Source of the DNA: Climacium dendroides
Lineage: Eukaryota; Streptophyta; Bryopsida; Hypnales; Climaciaceae
Assembly (NCBI GenBank): GCA_950106755.1
Contig: OX467087.1
Location: forward strand, 15,318,047 to 15,382,046
DNA: 64,000 nucleotides
Direction of reading: 5' to 3'
Positions 1-13,600 of the stretch are shown here, piece by piece. The translations under genes were made by a program, and so were the position numbers. The notes under the pieces were generated by a model. That model was not told where the DNA came from. It did no database searches and saw nothing but the letters and a program-made list of their open reading frames with translations. Each line of letters opens with the position of its first letter. Within the stretch, counting starts at the first letter, position 1.

Positions 1-3000
1 GGATACCTGTGTGCTTCGAACGAGCTAGAAGAAGCAGAGTCTCAGCAAAGATATTGAGCCCATTTAAAGCGGCCTTTGCATGTGCTCGATTCTCATCAGC
101 CAATACTGCAACGAGTGCGTCTAGAAAGATGAGAGGGTCTAGTTCTTTAAGATTTGCTTGAGCCCGATTGCTTCGTATTCTAGCATTAGGTACACCAGAA
201 GTCGCAACAGTACTAAGCGGGCCAGAACTACCCCCGGGGTTGTTAGCAGCTGATTCTACATGAAAAATCATTGCAAAATGGCGGCAAATATTTGCAGCAA
301 AATCATCCTTCCCATCTTGCAACTCGGTCTCCATGCTCGCCGCAATGACTGTCATGAGAAGCACCTTGAAAACAATTCTTTCAGCCATAAGCTGAGTCTT
401 GGTCTTCACCCCCAAATCAACCTGAGAGAAGTCAGAACTATATAAGTAGGTATCTCATATAGCAATATTTCACGCAGTTGCCTGCGTTCGCGCTGAATTA
501 AACATGACAAAAGTTGAAAGAGACAAGAAAGGGCGAGTTAATGAGACCTTCACGTTTGGATTTTCTGCTCTCCGTCGAGAAGGATCAACTGAAGTAACGA
601 ACATTGTGCTGAGTTGCCCAGGGGTAACCCCTTCACCTCCCACATTCCCCTTCAGATTCAGCACGGAGGCTAAGCACACCCTCAAAAATTTCAGCGCATG
701 CTTTCGGTAAAAAGAATCTACCCCAACCTGCGTCCCAATAACGGCAGCTCGAGCAAGATATATACACCTGTCTAATGGTACAAGAAAGGAAGTTGTGGGC
801 TCAAACGTCAAGATTAAACGCAGTCCATGTTCAGGATTCTCTTTGCACTCAAGACTCAACGGTTCTTTCAAAAAACGTCGATTGCGACCACCTAATTTTC
901 CCAATAATTGGAGAGCTTTGCCACCCCACAAATAGGGTTTTGGTCGAAGATGCGACCAGAGGGTCAATATGAGGTCAGACATTACGGTCGCCATGCTAGG
1001 CTCCAAAAACTCTGGATTAAGGCTGTCAATCCAAAATTCGAGTGTCCGCAAGCCTAGGGCAACAAGCTCGTCACTGCCTCCAAGTGCAAGCACTAGTGGC
1101 TTCATTAACCGGTGCAGATGGGGAAGCAGCGAACTTAAACGTGCAGGGAGAGTAAGACACAGCTCAACCACTAGATCTATCATATCCAAGCCGGTAGGAC
1201 CTTCTACCATAGCAAGCAGCATGTTAAGGCATGGTTGCAATGTAGGAATGAACTCTCGAAACAGAAGCTCGAACTTCCCCCCAGAAAGGGCCCGAAACAT
1301 TGTACGCAGCAGTTGCATGTATCCAAGTGGCTTCTCCACCTCAGTAGCATTCTTCATGCACGACTCCATGAGTGTAATAACATGAGGTTGTAGCACCCGC
1401 TCACAATCAGGTGCAAACTTGGCAACAGCAACAAAGAGATAACGGAAGAGCTGCAACACAAGTTTTGCTGCTGGCGTGTCTGGCTGCTTCAGTGCATCCA
1501 GCTTGCTTGTCACCAGATAATTCACAAGAACATCTGCAAAGTGTTTGGTAACCTGCACAAAATAAATAGAATCTTGTCAATATTCCACTTCAGAATCTGA
1601 TAGAGCAGCTATTCAGATCTCTCTTCACTTTAATAAAACACAATTCAACTCCATAAACATAGAATAAAGTTAAAACAAATAAATGCTTCCAGATAAAAAG
1701 CATATGAAATGTATGCACGCTGGTGTTAACCTTCGGTGTGTAAAGAAGAGTCGAGAAAATCTGGAGAAGTTGCGGGTTCGCAAGCATGCAATCAAACAAC
1801 TGAGGCATGCAGAGCGAGAACATGTCCATCAAATTGCGGTGCTCCATCACAGCAAAAACTGAAGAATAGTGATTATACATTTCTTTCTCTTCGTCCTTTT
1901 CCTTGAAGAGAGCCAAGCAGTGAAGGCCACTTTTCAAAATTCCTGATGCAAGGCGGACCTGAAGCAAAACAAGAATTGATGATCATCTGCAGTGATTAAT
2001 GGAGGAATTGCAGAAAAATCGAATAGTCTGACCAAGCTCAGCTTAAGCAGCGCCACCATCAACTACCCCAAACCTCTATAATTACATGTTCCATACCTGC
2101 GAAGTAATCCATAAATGAAGAAATAACAGTGAAGATTCATCATTAGTTGAATTCTACTCCGGTGCGTTCTTATAAAAAAAACAGAAATTCAAATATAGTG
2201 AAACTTCACGAGCAGATCAAAGACATAGAAGAGTCTTTCGACTCACAATTATCAACCAAATACAAATCCTGGAACACAAAACAAGCATAAATATCTTAAG
2301 AACGGGCTAACCTCCTCCTCTCTCATGCCTTTCACAGGAACAGGGCCATTGTTCATCTGAGGCAATTGTGTTGCATTGAAGTGGGTAATGCTCCAAACCA
2401 GAGTCTTCATTCCTGATGAGAAAACGACCAAATTTCAACAGTGAACATCAAGAGTATTCACATAATAAAAATATACACTTTTCTGACCCGAAAAAGCTAA
2501 CACAAGCGTATGGTCCGAGACAATAGGAAGACGATATCGTCTGTCAACTAATATAGTAGTGTAGAAGACAGATATTAAGAACTGATAATGGCTATGAAGT
2601 CGGTACCCATTATGAGAGTCTTCAAAAGCTGCTTGCAATCCATAACTTCTTTAGAATGCTCTGGTGGTACCTGCAAATTCAAGGCGGCCTGCACAAGAAA
2701 CGGCATTTGTCTGAAAAACAGCAACCCGTAGCAAGCAATTCCTTGCCCCATAATTATCTAATTTTTAATATTCAATTTTAAAAGGCTGTCAAACAGTGCC
2801 CATTCCTATCAACGCATAGGACTCTCTTAGCATTATAACGGTAATCACCAACATGCAATTGGTGACATGATAATCAGGACAAACCTACCTGAACTTGTGC
2901 GAACCAAACAATACCAATAAAAAAAAACCATATTCCTAATAATTCAGTTTGTAAATTTGTAAAAACTGCCCACCTGAACAGGAAGCTCCAGTCTAGAACG

Positions 3001-6000
3001 CAGCGTACGCCGGTCTTTACCATCTTCTCCATCCTCGTCTAATAACTGCACTCACCATAATAATCGTCCGTTAATCAGACCCAGAGTTAAAGTAAGATAA
3101 ATGAACTGGTAAACCAAGACATGCAAAAACCATTCATAAAACTCTAATCATCTTTGTGACAACACGTACATAATGCTCCTAAATGTATTTGAAAAGGGTA
3201 CTCAAATCACCTGAGGAATGCTGTGCTTTAACGTTCCAAATTTACTCACAAATGCATCCAGAATGCGGCCCTGTGCCTCAAAAACATTAGCAATATGCAC
3301 AACCATAGACTTCCAAACACTAGAAATAAACCCTATTCAGGATTTAATCTCTAAAAATACAAAAAGAAATTCTGAGAAAATTACACAACGAAAGCATCTG
3401 TTGCAAGTGATGAAACAAGACAGGAGCAAGTTTATAATAGAAAATCCTTCCCAAATGAGTATAAGATGCCTTACCAAAAGGGCTCGCCCTTCTTCTCGAC
3501 TTAAATGATCAACTCTACGTCCAAAAATTGTTTCTACCTGCGAAGTCCGTTCACCCCTACTTATAAATGCAACCAATAATAATTACTTTGTTAAAGAGAT
3601 ACCTTCAATGTTAAAAAAACTTGCATTCTCTCTACTGTAAGCTTAACAGGATTTGATCCCAACAAGTTATTGGAAGCACTGCATGATTTTCAATGCTGCT
3701 ACTCATGGAAAAAATGATTTCATATGAAAATGTAGTGAAATATCAATTAAAAGTTAACAGAAAAACAAACTGATTATATTTGAAAATATTGTTTACCAGA
3801 TTCAACATGAGGCGGACGCACGTTGTCTGCACACTGAGAGGAAGAGAGGAATCGTGTACGTTCCTAGAAAACAGATAAACAATTCGGGAGAGCTGCAAAC
3901 AACATAAAACCCACCATCATCAACAACAGCACTTTCAGAATCAGGTCATCAAATTATACAAGGCGTTTTCAGAGGAAGAATAACACGAAGGATAAGATGA
4001 AAACCTGGGGAAGAGAGAGATCCAAGCGGACATGGTGGATGAGCTCTGCAAGTAGGCTGTAAGCTAGAGGCCTAAGCGTTTCGTAACAAGCCCTCCCAGT
4101 TCCAACTAAAACCCTGCCAGATGGATAAAAGGCTCAGAATTCTCCTGGACTTTTCAAGACTTGCCAACAAAGGTCACACTGAAACGGAAACGCAACACTA
4201 AGATAATGTACTGTCAACGGATAAAGTTCACGAATATCAACAACACATACCGCTCGTCAAGTAATGTGTCTATCTGCGGAAAAAATCCCCTCCTGAAGTC
4301 CGTTGCAAGTACATGACGTGTGGCCACTAAAAGTTCCTGGAAGAACGTCAGAGAACACGTGAAGATATCCGTCAGTTGAAACACACTTGGAACACTCGCC
4401 CATATGAAATCCAGCAATGTCTGAGAAAATGACCTGTTTTTGCCCATATTGACAAGAAAAAAAATATTGAACTGATTATTCAGTCTCAAGAAAGGCATTC
4501 TAAACCTAAACACAATCATCAAACTTGATGACCTTGTAAAAAACCCTCTTCTTATAAAAAATGAGTAAATCAGTAGCCAAGACATATATCTAAAATCATT
4601 ACAAAGATTTAATGAAAAGCGTGAATAACTCCAATCCTCTGAGAATATTTACACTAAACTGCAACTGAGTCACATCCCTGAACCATCCCTAACAGCAGGT
4701 CTCACCTTGCGGATTGAGACCGAATCGGGACAGCTAACAAGCAAGCTCACAATGCTTTTGGATATGCTATCCTCGTGCGGACGAATACAATCAGCGAAGC
4801 TCCGCAGCAAATAAGTCAGAAAGGACACAGTCTGCAAATACCACAAAAAGTGGCTAACAATTATCAGTGAAATTGAAAATCTACTATAATATCTACAAGA
4901 ACAACTAAGCGCAGAAAATAAAAATTTGAGACTTTGGGGACCGTATCAAAAATTAAGCAGGAAGGTGTCAGCAAAAGTTAGCAATACCTTCACTTGTGCT
5001 CCTTTCAATTCTGCATACACATTCTTCAGTGTTGGAGGTACTTCAGTCGGTCCAGTGATTCCAATAGCGCTCACCATGAGAGGAAGCAGTACAGGTATAT
5101 TTTGAGGCACATAGCGAGGGTATAACTGGAAGAGGAACATCACAATCAAAGGGCACTCAGTGACCACTTTGAATGACCTGGTGCTTGGATTTAACTGCCC
5201 AGACATCAGACCTCCAGCTGGTGACCTCATTTGCCCCATGTATCCATGATTGTGATGTGGAGCTGGCACATCTCCAGTACTGGATTCATCAAAGAAGTAG
5301 CTTACGGTTGCCCTAAAATTCTGGTAAATCTGCACCAGAAAATTATAAACTGAATCAAAAATCTAATGATAATAGTGTCTTGATGCAGACCGTGCGAAGA
5401 CAAAATTCCAGTCATGAAGACCCAAAATAAATCATGATCCACATCCATTGAGGCACTAATGCCAGGGCCAGACAGCTAGAATCGCATCGAATATAGGAGC
5501 AAGCAGTCATTGCTTTTAAAACATACCTGCAGATCTGATATCACAAGAAATTCCACTAAACTATAAGAGGAAGTGTGTATGACTTTAGCGCAGGCAATGA
5601 AAATCACCAAACATATCTTGTCCTCTAGAAGCACCTTAGCAGATGATTATCCATAAATGGTCACAAATATTTTCTTCCACTAAATAAAGAACCTGCGAAT
5701 ATTACCTCACCTGCACCTTGAGAAGCTCCATGGAAACAAATCCTCAGAAAACATAATGATTTACATACAGTCGTACCTTATGTACAAAGTCCAGAAACTG
5801 CTGCACATCTGGTTCGAGAGCCGGCCGAAAGTTTTTGTGAAGATCGAAAATGATTCTTAAGCAGATCAAGCCATTCTCCTCGTTATCGCATGCCAGAACA
5901 TGCATGGACAGCTTCAGCAGGTCTTGCACAAAAGGGCGAAGCACCTCACTGTGGGGTAACCGATTGAGAATCTCAATAACAACGTTCCGAAGCTTGTGTT

Positions 6001-6645
6001 CCACATTGTCGGTCGTCTGGGGTTTTGTAATCTGTGTCAAAAGAGTAGAGAAGACGCGGAAGTAGCTCTTGAGAAAATTCAAGTACTCGGACGTATGCAC
6101 AATCTCTATGCTGTCTCGCACTTCAGTGGCCAGCACAAACCTATTTTGCATAGCTGCAATCCAAGTCAAGTTGTCAGCAAATAAAACACATCCAATCCTG
6201 CTCATCGTCAGACCCTAAACCCCTAACTAGGGCTCAGAGCATCAAACAATCGCGAGCTAAACCCAAGCTCGGGTCCACCGTCTTACCATCCCTCACACGA
6301 TCAAGCAGACTGAATCACTGGGACTAGCTCCCTAGATTGATAAATACCTCACCGGTTCACACAGACCCTAGCGAAGCCTTCCTATTCAGAATTTCATGAA
6401 TTAGAGCCACATTTTCGCCACATGAAAACTTGTTCTTGCCAGAAATACTCCAGACAAAAAAAAAAAAAGGAAAAAAAAAAAACTCCATCACCACGAACTC
6501 GCCGACACCGGGAAAAAAAAAGCAGCAGAAAAAACATTTTCTCGCAAAAAATCAGTCGCAATAAAAAATGCAAGAAGCGCGACTTACAGACATCGGCCTC
6601 CAGGAACTTCCGAGCATGCTGATCGAAATTGGCTATAGGAATCAT
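1..6645 (-). CDS. TRA1: TRRAP/Tra1-like transcription co-activator scaffold, N-terminal part (gene runs off the left edge)
   Basis: Giant HEAT/FAT pseudokinase of the PIKK family, the activator-binding scaffold of the SAGA and NuA4 histone acetyltransferase complexes. Read on the minus strand, I join 15 exons: 6645-6588, 6153-5777, 5329-4988, 4831-4706, 4336-4251, 4113-4005, 3892-3797, 3537-3475, 3270-3211, 3045-2974, 2688-2607, 2412-2312, 1958-1731, 1552-548 and 421 to about 7 or beyond. All introns are GT-AG and the frame stays open for about 1,075 residues. Landmarks shared with plant Tra1 include [27 protein letters not shown] and [12 protein letters not shown] segments and [12 protein letters not shown]. 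Only the N-terminal helical-repeat region is present; the family is about 3,800 residues, so the FAT and pseudokinase parts lie left of the window. The start is the first ATG before [13 protein letters not shown]; upstream in-frame codons lack another ATG. CAG|GTATCC at positions 7/6 could end exon 15. Exon joins are inferred, not transcript-based. Confidence 0.95.
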
Positions 6646-7150
6646 GGCGTCCCCAGCCCCGTGGGCTACCAAACCGCCTCCGGAGAAAGGAGGTCAGCCG
6701 AACTCACGCGCCAGAACGCAGCAGAGCCCCATACAAAAGCGACGGCAATACCAATCCCACTCCGGTAGCTAATTCAAGGGCGCGCGATTGCAACAACAAG
6801 AAAGAAAAAGAAAACCCCTGCGGGAGAGCGACAAACCAACCAACGAGCTCCGCCCGCGCCCGTGCCGCCAAAGCACAGGCACTGCCCTCACCTCCTCACC
6901 CCAAACCAATGCGTCATGTTCTAACAGGGAAACAACGAGCCTTGGCAACAGGAAGAGGCGCTGGGAATTGTTTGGCAGATGATGGGAGCAGAGCTTAGGT
7001 GGTGAGGATCGCCGAGGCGTGGTGGAAGCCTCGCTGGGGGAGAAATTGATCGCGAAGAAACAGAGGATCGTTGTGCCATTGCCCCGCGCACGGCAACCCG
7101 CCACACAGACACACTGCTTATCGTTATTACAGTAGTCGCCCTCAGTAATT
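6646..7150 (-). promoter_or_regulatory. 5' UTR and likely promoter region of the TRRAP/Tra1 gene
   Basis: GC-richer stretch directly upstream of the TRRAP start codon (minus-strand gene). On the sense strand it is rich in C/T runs, as is common for plant housekeeping promoters and leaders. I see no clear TATA box at a fitting distance. Composition drops to AT-rich intergenic DNA beyond about 7,150. The ORFs readable here in several frames are side effects of the composition. The transcription start cannot be fixed from sequence alone. Confidence 0.45.
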
Positions 7151-7782
7151 GGCGTTAATCAACCCACCCCTAGTGACCAAGGTAACAAGACCATGACCAT
7201 GCAAACTAAATATTTGGGGGGCCTACTCCAAGGGGGCACATATTTGTAAAAGATGTGCACTTGTTTCACAAATCAAACCCAAGTGGAATTATAATTTTCG
7301 GATTAAATTGTAAATTTTGAGAATTTTTAGAGTGGTTTACCCTAAAATGACAAAATCATTCATGAACATCTTATAAACAACCCATAACCACTCTTCTATG
7401 CTCCTATGTATCCAATGGTATTTAAGTGTTCACTATTACAGGATTGACAAGTTATACTCCTCAAAAGACACTCAAGATGAAAACTAGCTAATGAATGACT
7501 TGACTATTCATTGTAGAAACAAAGAATGTACCCATTAGTTCAATAATCCAAGCATTTTGGTGACTGCCATGGTCATGGGGGCCACATCCCATAAAGGTTA
7601 TCCTTTGTTGGCATTAATGCAATTGTTTTGTTAAAATTTAGATGTTTTTTGGACTAAATTGGGGCAACAGTAAGATGACAGAATTAGATAATGAACAAAA
7701 ATGGATTGATCTACTTTAGTGATCCATGGAGTTTTGAAAGAAACATAGATGTGCTATCAAAAACATGTGTTTTATAAATTAT

Positions 7783-7822
7783 AGATTGAGATTGAGATTG
7801 AGATTGAGATTGAGATTGAGAT
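7783..7822. repeat. Hexanucleotide microsatellite (AGATTG)n
   Basis: Six full perfect copies of AGATTG and a partial seventh, in AT-rich intergenic DNA. It lies just before a 25-bp tandem duplication. Confidence 0.95.
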
Positions 7823-7828
7823 CCTTCT

Positions 7829-7886
7829 AATTATATTGTGCATCATGGATATAAATTATATTGTGCATCATGGATATAAATTATAT
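7829..7886. repeat. Tandem duplication of a 25-bp unit
   Basis: Two identical copies (7829-7853 and 7854-7878) of a unit containing TTGTGCATCATGG, followed by the first 8 bases of a third. Perfect identity points to recent slippage or duplication. Confidence 0.93.
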
Positions 7887-8303
7887 CTACCAAATTAAAT
7901 TTTTTTAAAACAATCAAAAGTATTTTTCAAATTCCAGTGATGACCATTAGGTTAGAATTGATTTAGCCAATATCTATTAAATTGAACATTGGCATTATAG
8001 AATTTATAATTGCAATAACTTACTTATTTTTTAGATTTTTAGAATTCCTAAAAATGATTGAAGTAGAAAGTTTATTTTTCAAATTGCATTTTTTTTAAAT
8101 CAAAACATAAAATGGATATTTTAAAAGGTACAATTAAGCACATAACTACCTTTTGCATGGATGCATAAATGCTATAGTAGTAGACTTGTAGGGGTTAAAA
8201 TATAAGAATAATATTAGTGTAATAATGAAGTATGAACTTCATGTGCAATTATAAAAGATTAAAACAAATAAAAATAATATGCAATATTATAATAAGAGGT
8301 CTA

Positions 8304-8572
8304 TAAATCACCCACCTAAGAGTTGAAAATGGATTTTGGAGAAGTGAAGCTTCTTGAAATATTTTTTAGTAAGTTTTCAAGTAGAATTGGCATCTAATAC
8401 AAGTTGTTTCATTTTTTGGGAGCTTTGTGGAATTAGTTATGAAAATTTGAAGTTGAAACAACATAGGGCTCTAAAATTGCCTCCTCTGAAATGTACATTG
8501 TTTGTACATTGTTAAAGTTTACAAAAAAGCTACATGTACAAACAATGTACATTTGAGAAGGTGGGTGATTTT
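8304..8572. mobile_element. Fold-back MITE-like repeat, family A copy 1
   Basis: The ends are inverted: AAATCACCCACCT at the left and AGGTGGGTGATTT at the right. Inside near the right end, AAATGTACATTGTTTGTACA and its reverse complement face each other across a short spacer, so the segment folds back. The middle (about 8385-8500, GAATTGGCATCTA, AGTTGTTTCAT, TTTGTGGAATTAGTTA) recurs at 17203-17300, which marks this as a dispersed family. No coding capacity. The superfamily is not clear and I could not fix a target-site duplication. Confidence 0.7.
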
Positions 8573-8993
8573 ACAGCTTGTGCACTTTTAAAACTTTTTA
8601 CCTTAGTGTAAATTCAATGCTTGAATATGATTATGTGAGTTGAAAGCACTATATTTTATATGTCTTATCAAATATGCTTGAATATAGTCTAGAATGTAGC
8701 ACAAAGTCTATCATCCATTACTAAAATATTGAAGTTGTATATTTTCCATCATGCATATTTATCATACAACTTTAGTGCTTCAAACTCAAATATCAATGAC
8801 ATGCCTAAACCACAACATAACAATAGATGGCATAGCAATAGATGGCAATATCATGTTATAATATGGTAGGACTTCCAAATAAACAAATGCAACATAGATG
8901 CAATGCTTGACAATAATCATGTGATTACTATTGAAAATTCATCACAAAAGAACTTTGCTATAGATTGATTTATCGCTTCTCAAATTTTACTTT

Positions 8994-9132
8994 CACTACT
9001 AGAAATTTCAGCAATTTTAGTCAATTCGGTCGCGTTGATTTGGTCATTTCTGTTGATTTCAGCAAATTTCTTCAAAAAATGACCAAAGCAACGCGACCAA
9101 ATTGATTAAAATTGCTGAAATTTCTAGTAGTG
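8994..9132. mobile_element. 139-bp CACTA-ended MITE with 3-bp TSD
   Basis: It begins CACTACTAGAAATTTCAGCA and ends with the reverse complement of this. The inverted arms run about 43 bp each with few mismatches. It is flanked on both sides by TTT (8991-8993 and 9133-9135), the 3-bp target duplication expected for CACTA/EnSpm elements. It carries no coding sequence. The arms leave a spacer of only about 50 bp, so the whole element can form a hairpin. Confidence 0.9.
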
Positions 9133-9484
9133 TTTGCAATTTTTGTAAATGAATTTCCAATTGTGATTTTCCTTTAAAATTTGTATTTGAAGCTCAACTT
9201 CAAGAACCTATTAAAGCTATAAAAAAAATAGATTTGCAATGGATTCTTTTGCACAAAATCTTCAAAAGAAACATCATAAACAATTTTTTTCAAAACCAGA
9301 TTTTTGATATTTAAAATAAACTTTAAAGGATATTCAATTTTAAAAATACCATAAATAATAATTGAATAAGATTTTATTTGACTTCAAAGTATAGTCAACA
9401 CCAAAATATGGTGATTTGGGCATCTAGAGGTCAACCTCTAAAGGACTAGCCTTGTGTTTTTGGCAATATAATTTTTTGGGATAG

Positions 9485-10325
9485 GTACATGCGAGTGGAG
9501 ATTTTATTTTTATTTTTTAAAATTTACACACAACATGTGGATAAGGAGTGGCTTTAAGGCCCAACAATTTTCATAACTGTTGACTACATGGTTAAAAAAT
9601 TATTTTGTAATACATAGTTTGTTTCTCAACTTAGGTAGCCTAGGCAAATAAAAAAATTACTTTTTTTGAAAATAAAAATTTGAAATTAGTTCATAAAATT
9701 TATATATACATGAAAAGCTTTGAATCATTCCATTTTGATTAATAAAATAAAAGTTGTGAGGAGTTTTAGATTGTGGGCAATTATGAATTCTCTACTCTAA
9801 AATAAACTTTGATGTTCTTTATTTAACTCAATTTTCAATATTTTTGAAAAAAAATAAAATCATAGAATGGAGATTGTTTATTAAAGCATTACAACCATTG
9901 TGATTGGAATTTTTCAATTCCATAAATAAATTCTTATGAATTTAGTATTTTGAATCATTATCTATTTTTTCTATTTATTTTTTTCCTATATGTTGTACAA
10001 TTCCAAATAATCTGAAATTTTTCAAGCATGTAGCAAACTTGACTTGAAGAATGAATCCAAAGAAATACAATCATTTTGGATATTTTTTCATAATGACATT
10101 AGTTAAATTTGTGAAATGCAGCTACCCGTTTTTTTGCAAGGCTGAAAATGGAATTTTGCCATTTCAAATGCTAATATCTTGCAATTTGTTCAGTGGAAAT
10201 TTATGAAATTCTTTCCACATATTCTCAAATTAGAGTATTGCAAGATCCTATGGCTTTATGTATCCAAAATGATATTTTTCAAAAATTTGGTACTTGTACT
10301 AGAAATGACAATTTTAGAGTATTAT
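9485..10325 (-). repeat. Dispersed repeat, family C copy 1 (inverted relative to copies 2 and 3)
   Basis: The reverse complement of this stretch aligns by eye with 24560-25113 and with 18470-18633 joined to 20679-21010. Shared words include TCTACTCTAAAATAAACT, TTGAATCATTATCTA, TTCAAGCATGTA and ACACAACATG. It is non-coding and diverged. The family is probably a decayed transposon, but I recognise no termini or proteins. Confidence 0.75.
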
Positions 10326-10519
10326 TAGTAAGAACATAGTCAAGGAACTTTAGGGTTTAAGAAGTTTGTGCTTGAGGATGATCAATTATAGAATAATTTT
10401 CTAAACAAGACAAGGAAAAAGTAAAAGATCTCCAAAAAAAGGTACTTTGACTTTTTGATTTATAATAAGTGGAAAAAGTATTTAAAATTTAATTAAAATT
10501 TAATGATATTTTGTAAAAC

Positions 10520-10680
10520 TCTATGAAGATGGTCATTCTTCAAAAGAACCACCAATTTCAATTTTTTCATGTTTCAAAATATATGCCAAAAGAAAGCTCA
10601 ATTTGAAAACTTCTATGTAATACAAAAATAATTATTTTAAAAATTCTATACACTAATTGTTTGTATACTAGAAAACCATC
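10520..10680. repeat. Diverged dispersed repeat, related to 61675-61835
   Basis: The order GGTCATTC, AAAGAACCACCAA, GCATGTTTCAA-like, AAAAGAA, ACTTC, then ACTAGAAAACCATCTC matches the order at 61675-61835 (GGTCATTCACCAAAGGAACC and so on, ending TTAGAAGACTATCTC). It is AT-rich and non-coding. Homology was judged by eye only. Confidence 0.5.
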
Positions 10681-13600
10681 TCGGTTGAACATCCAAATCA
10701 AGATTCTTTTTTAAACTCTTTAACCAATTCTTTCTTAATTTCACACTTTGGAATTTATTTGTGGAAGGTGGATAAATGATCTTTATTGTTTTTATGTGGC
10801 CAAGCAATAAAATTACGATTATTGATTATTGATTATTGATTACCTTGATAATGAATGAAATCTACTAATGTTTATAAGATGTCATTCAGATATAAAATGT
10901 AATTTTTGATGCACTCTTCTATAGTGCAATATGGATCCATCTAATATTAAATAGAAAGAGTTTAAAAGAAACACATCAAGGTTGTTGGAATAATTGGTAT
11001 TGTCATTCTAACACTAGTTTTAGAATTCTTCAATGTAATTATGATAATGTTAGACAAATTATGTAGAATATACTCCCCATCAAGATTCCATTGAAGTCTT
11101 GTCTATTGTGACTAGAGATATGACTACCATCTCATTAAGCTCAAATGAGTATGGCAATATCATTGCAATGGATAAATGTTTGCAATCTAAGTAAGCCTTT
11201 CTCTGACTATATGAGTAGGCCAATATGACTTTAGTGGAGATATAACCACCATCTAATTAAGCACACGTGAATAGGCTACTATAATTGCTATATAATTAAT
11301 ATGTTTAGTCAAGCATAATTACGGAGTTATTCATAGAACCATGGTTTTCTTGTAGTATATAGTATGAATAGAAATGTAATTTGTATGATAGATAATTTCA
11401 ATATTGTTAGCATATTCAATTTTAATTCTCAATCCAATCAACATTTGAACACATGGCAATTAGGCAAATATTTTACAAGAGTGGGGGATAGAAAAATATA
11501 AAAATGTATATGAACTATGACAAATTAGAATTGATGATATTATGTATTTAGTAAAACTATGATCCCATTTAAGAAGAGAAACTTGTATAAATACAATTTG
11601 TATGATTAAAACTATCAAAATTGAAATTAACATTTGCTCCAAAAATTCATTTTTGATTTGAAGCCTCCATCAAAAGTTATTGACAAATCAACTTTCTTCA
11701 CAACAAATATTAATACAAATCTTGAATATTTTCAATAAACAAAAAGTGAATATAATTTACAAAGAATGTAGTTGAATGGAATGAAATGATAGTGTGTGAA
11801 CATTATTTCAAATTTACTTCAACATTATTTCAACATCATATTGGTACTAAAGTGCTTGCTATAAACAAATCAAGTGGGAATTCTACCTTGCATTCCACTT
11901 TGGTATTGTCAAATGTATGTTTTACCACAATTTTGACATGGTAGTGATATAAACTTGGGGTCTTTTGACAAATCCTTAATACTTCAAACATGAATTTTTT
12001 GCAATTACATTGTTATTTTGAATAGAAAAATGTTATGTAGAACAAGTGATTATATAATAATTAATGTGTTCAACTATAATTTTGAAGGTATTCAATGTTT
12101 AGAATATTTGAAGAAAAAATTATTTTATGCTAGGGATGGGGTGAAGTAGGAAGGATGAAAATCTATATGAGAAATGACCAATGCAAAGTTGAGACACTAT
12201 ACTTCAATTCAATAATTATAATATCTTTAGACTAATTCAATTTTTCTTCAATTTTGATGTATTAGAAAAATTAAGAAATGAAGTTAAATTTTAGATCCAA
12301 ACCCCCATTTAAATTTTAAGCTTTTACTTAAAGGTTACGAACAAAGTCATAGAAGTGAATTCAAAATGTGCTTCTCTAGTCCCTACCCTTTCTAAACTTT
12401 GTCCATAGCTTTTGATTGGAATCTTCATATCACAAATAATTTTATGAATTTCAAAGTTAAATTTAATTATTATAAATTTTTTTATTTGGTCATTTTGAAA
12501 TAAGTTAATTTATCATGTATAAATAATGAGGTTTAAAATTCTCTTCAGAATACAAATATGTAAAACACTTTGTATTGTGCATGGTTGACTTTTTATTGTA
12601 CATGAGTACAACCCTTATTCTCTTGACTAGCTCTTTTAATAACCATAATTCCTCATTTATGTAAAATAATTTTGATGATCACCACCATTGAAATGAAAAA
12701 AAGACTTATATTGCTTTTTTATGAATAATTTTTGAGAAAATGCCACAATTGACACGTTTAATCTAAGATGTTCTGTAAGGTGGAACTTTGTACATATGCT
12801 AAAATTAGAATGCTATTTTCTTACTATTGGTTTTAATTTTAATGTATTTATTTTTTCAAATCATTTTAAGGTGTGGAAAAAAGATATGAGGATCAAAAGT
12901 GACAACTTGGAGTACCTTCTATTTTTCAAAAATTCACCAAAAATGGTGCAATCAATCATTTTTTGTTCGGATTGCATCAATAGATTCAATGAAAAAATCA
13001 TCTAAGATCTCTTTGTTGTTCATGGATTGTTAGTGAGGTTCACATTTCAAATGTAGTTGCAAAAGCCCTTACAAAAGCCATCTTGTGGTCCTTTAGGAGT
13101 TAAGCCCTAGTACCCCCATTGTTCCAAATTATTCCATATTCTTTGTATGGTCACAATACATACTAATTAAGATCATATTTTCATTGAATTTAACAGAATC
13201 ACATTGTATTTGTGACTAAGTAAGAAACTTTATTTGAAATATATGTTAGGCATAATTAAAAACACCACATTTGATAGGGTATTGCTATTATTGTTTAAGG
13301 AGTTTTTAAAGTAAATGTAATGGTAGTTTCCTATAATTTTGGATATAAATTTATATAAGTGAAACTTTGCAAGACTCATGCCACTTAAGAGCATTGCCAC
13401 CCCGTCTTAGCCATCTTCAATCACCATCTCAAAATTGAAGACTTTGAAATTTGTAATCATATCCCCACAAGATATACTTATGCATATCCATATCATTCAA
13501 GTTGCATATCCGTATCATTCAGATCATGATTGGAACAACATTGTAATTTTAGCATCTTTTCATTGAAGTGTGATAAGAAAATAACCAAAGGAGATTCAAA

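Noticed and set aside
6394..7112. Multiple overlapping ORFs around the TRRAP 5' end
   Set aside because: Only the 58-nt exon 1 continues into the conserved protein; the rest is intron 1, leader or promoter, with A/T runs and C/T-rich DNA.
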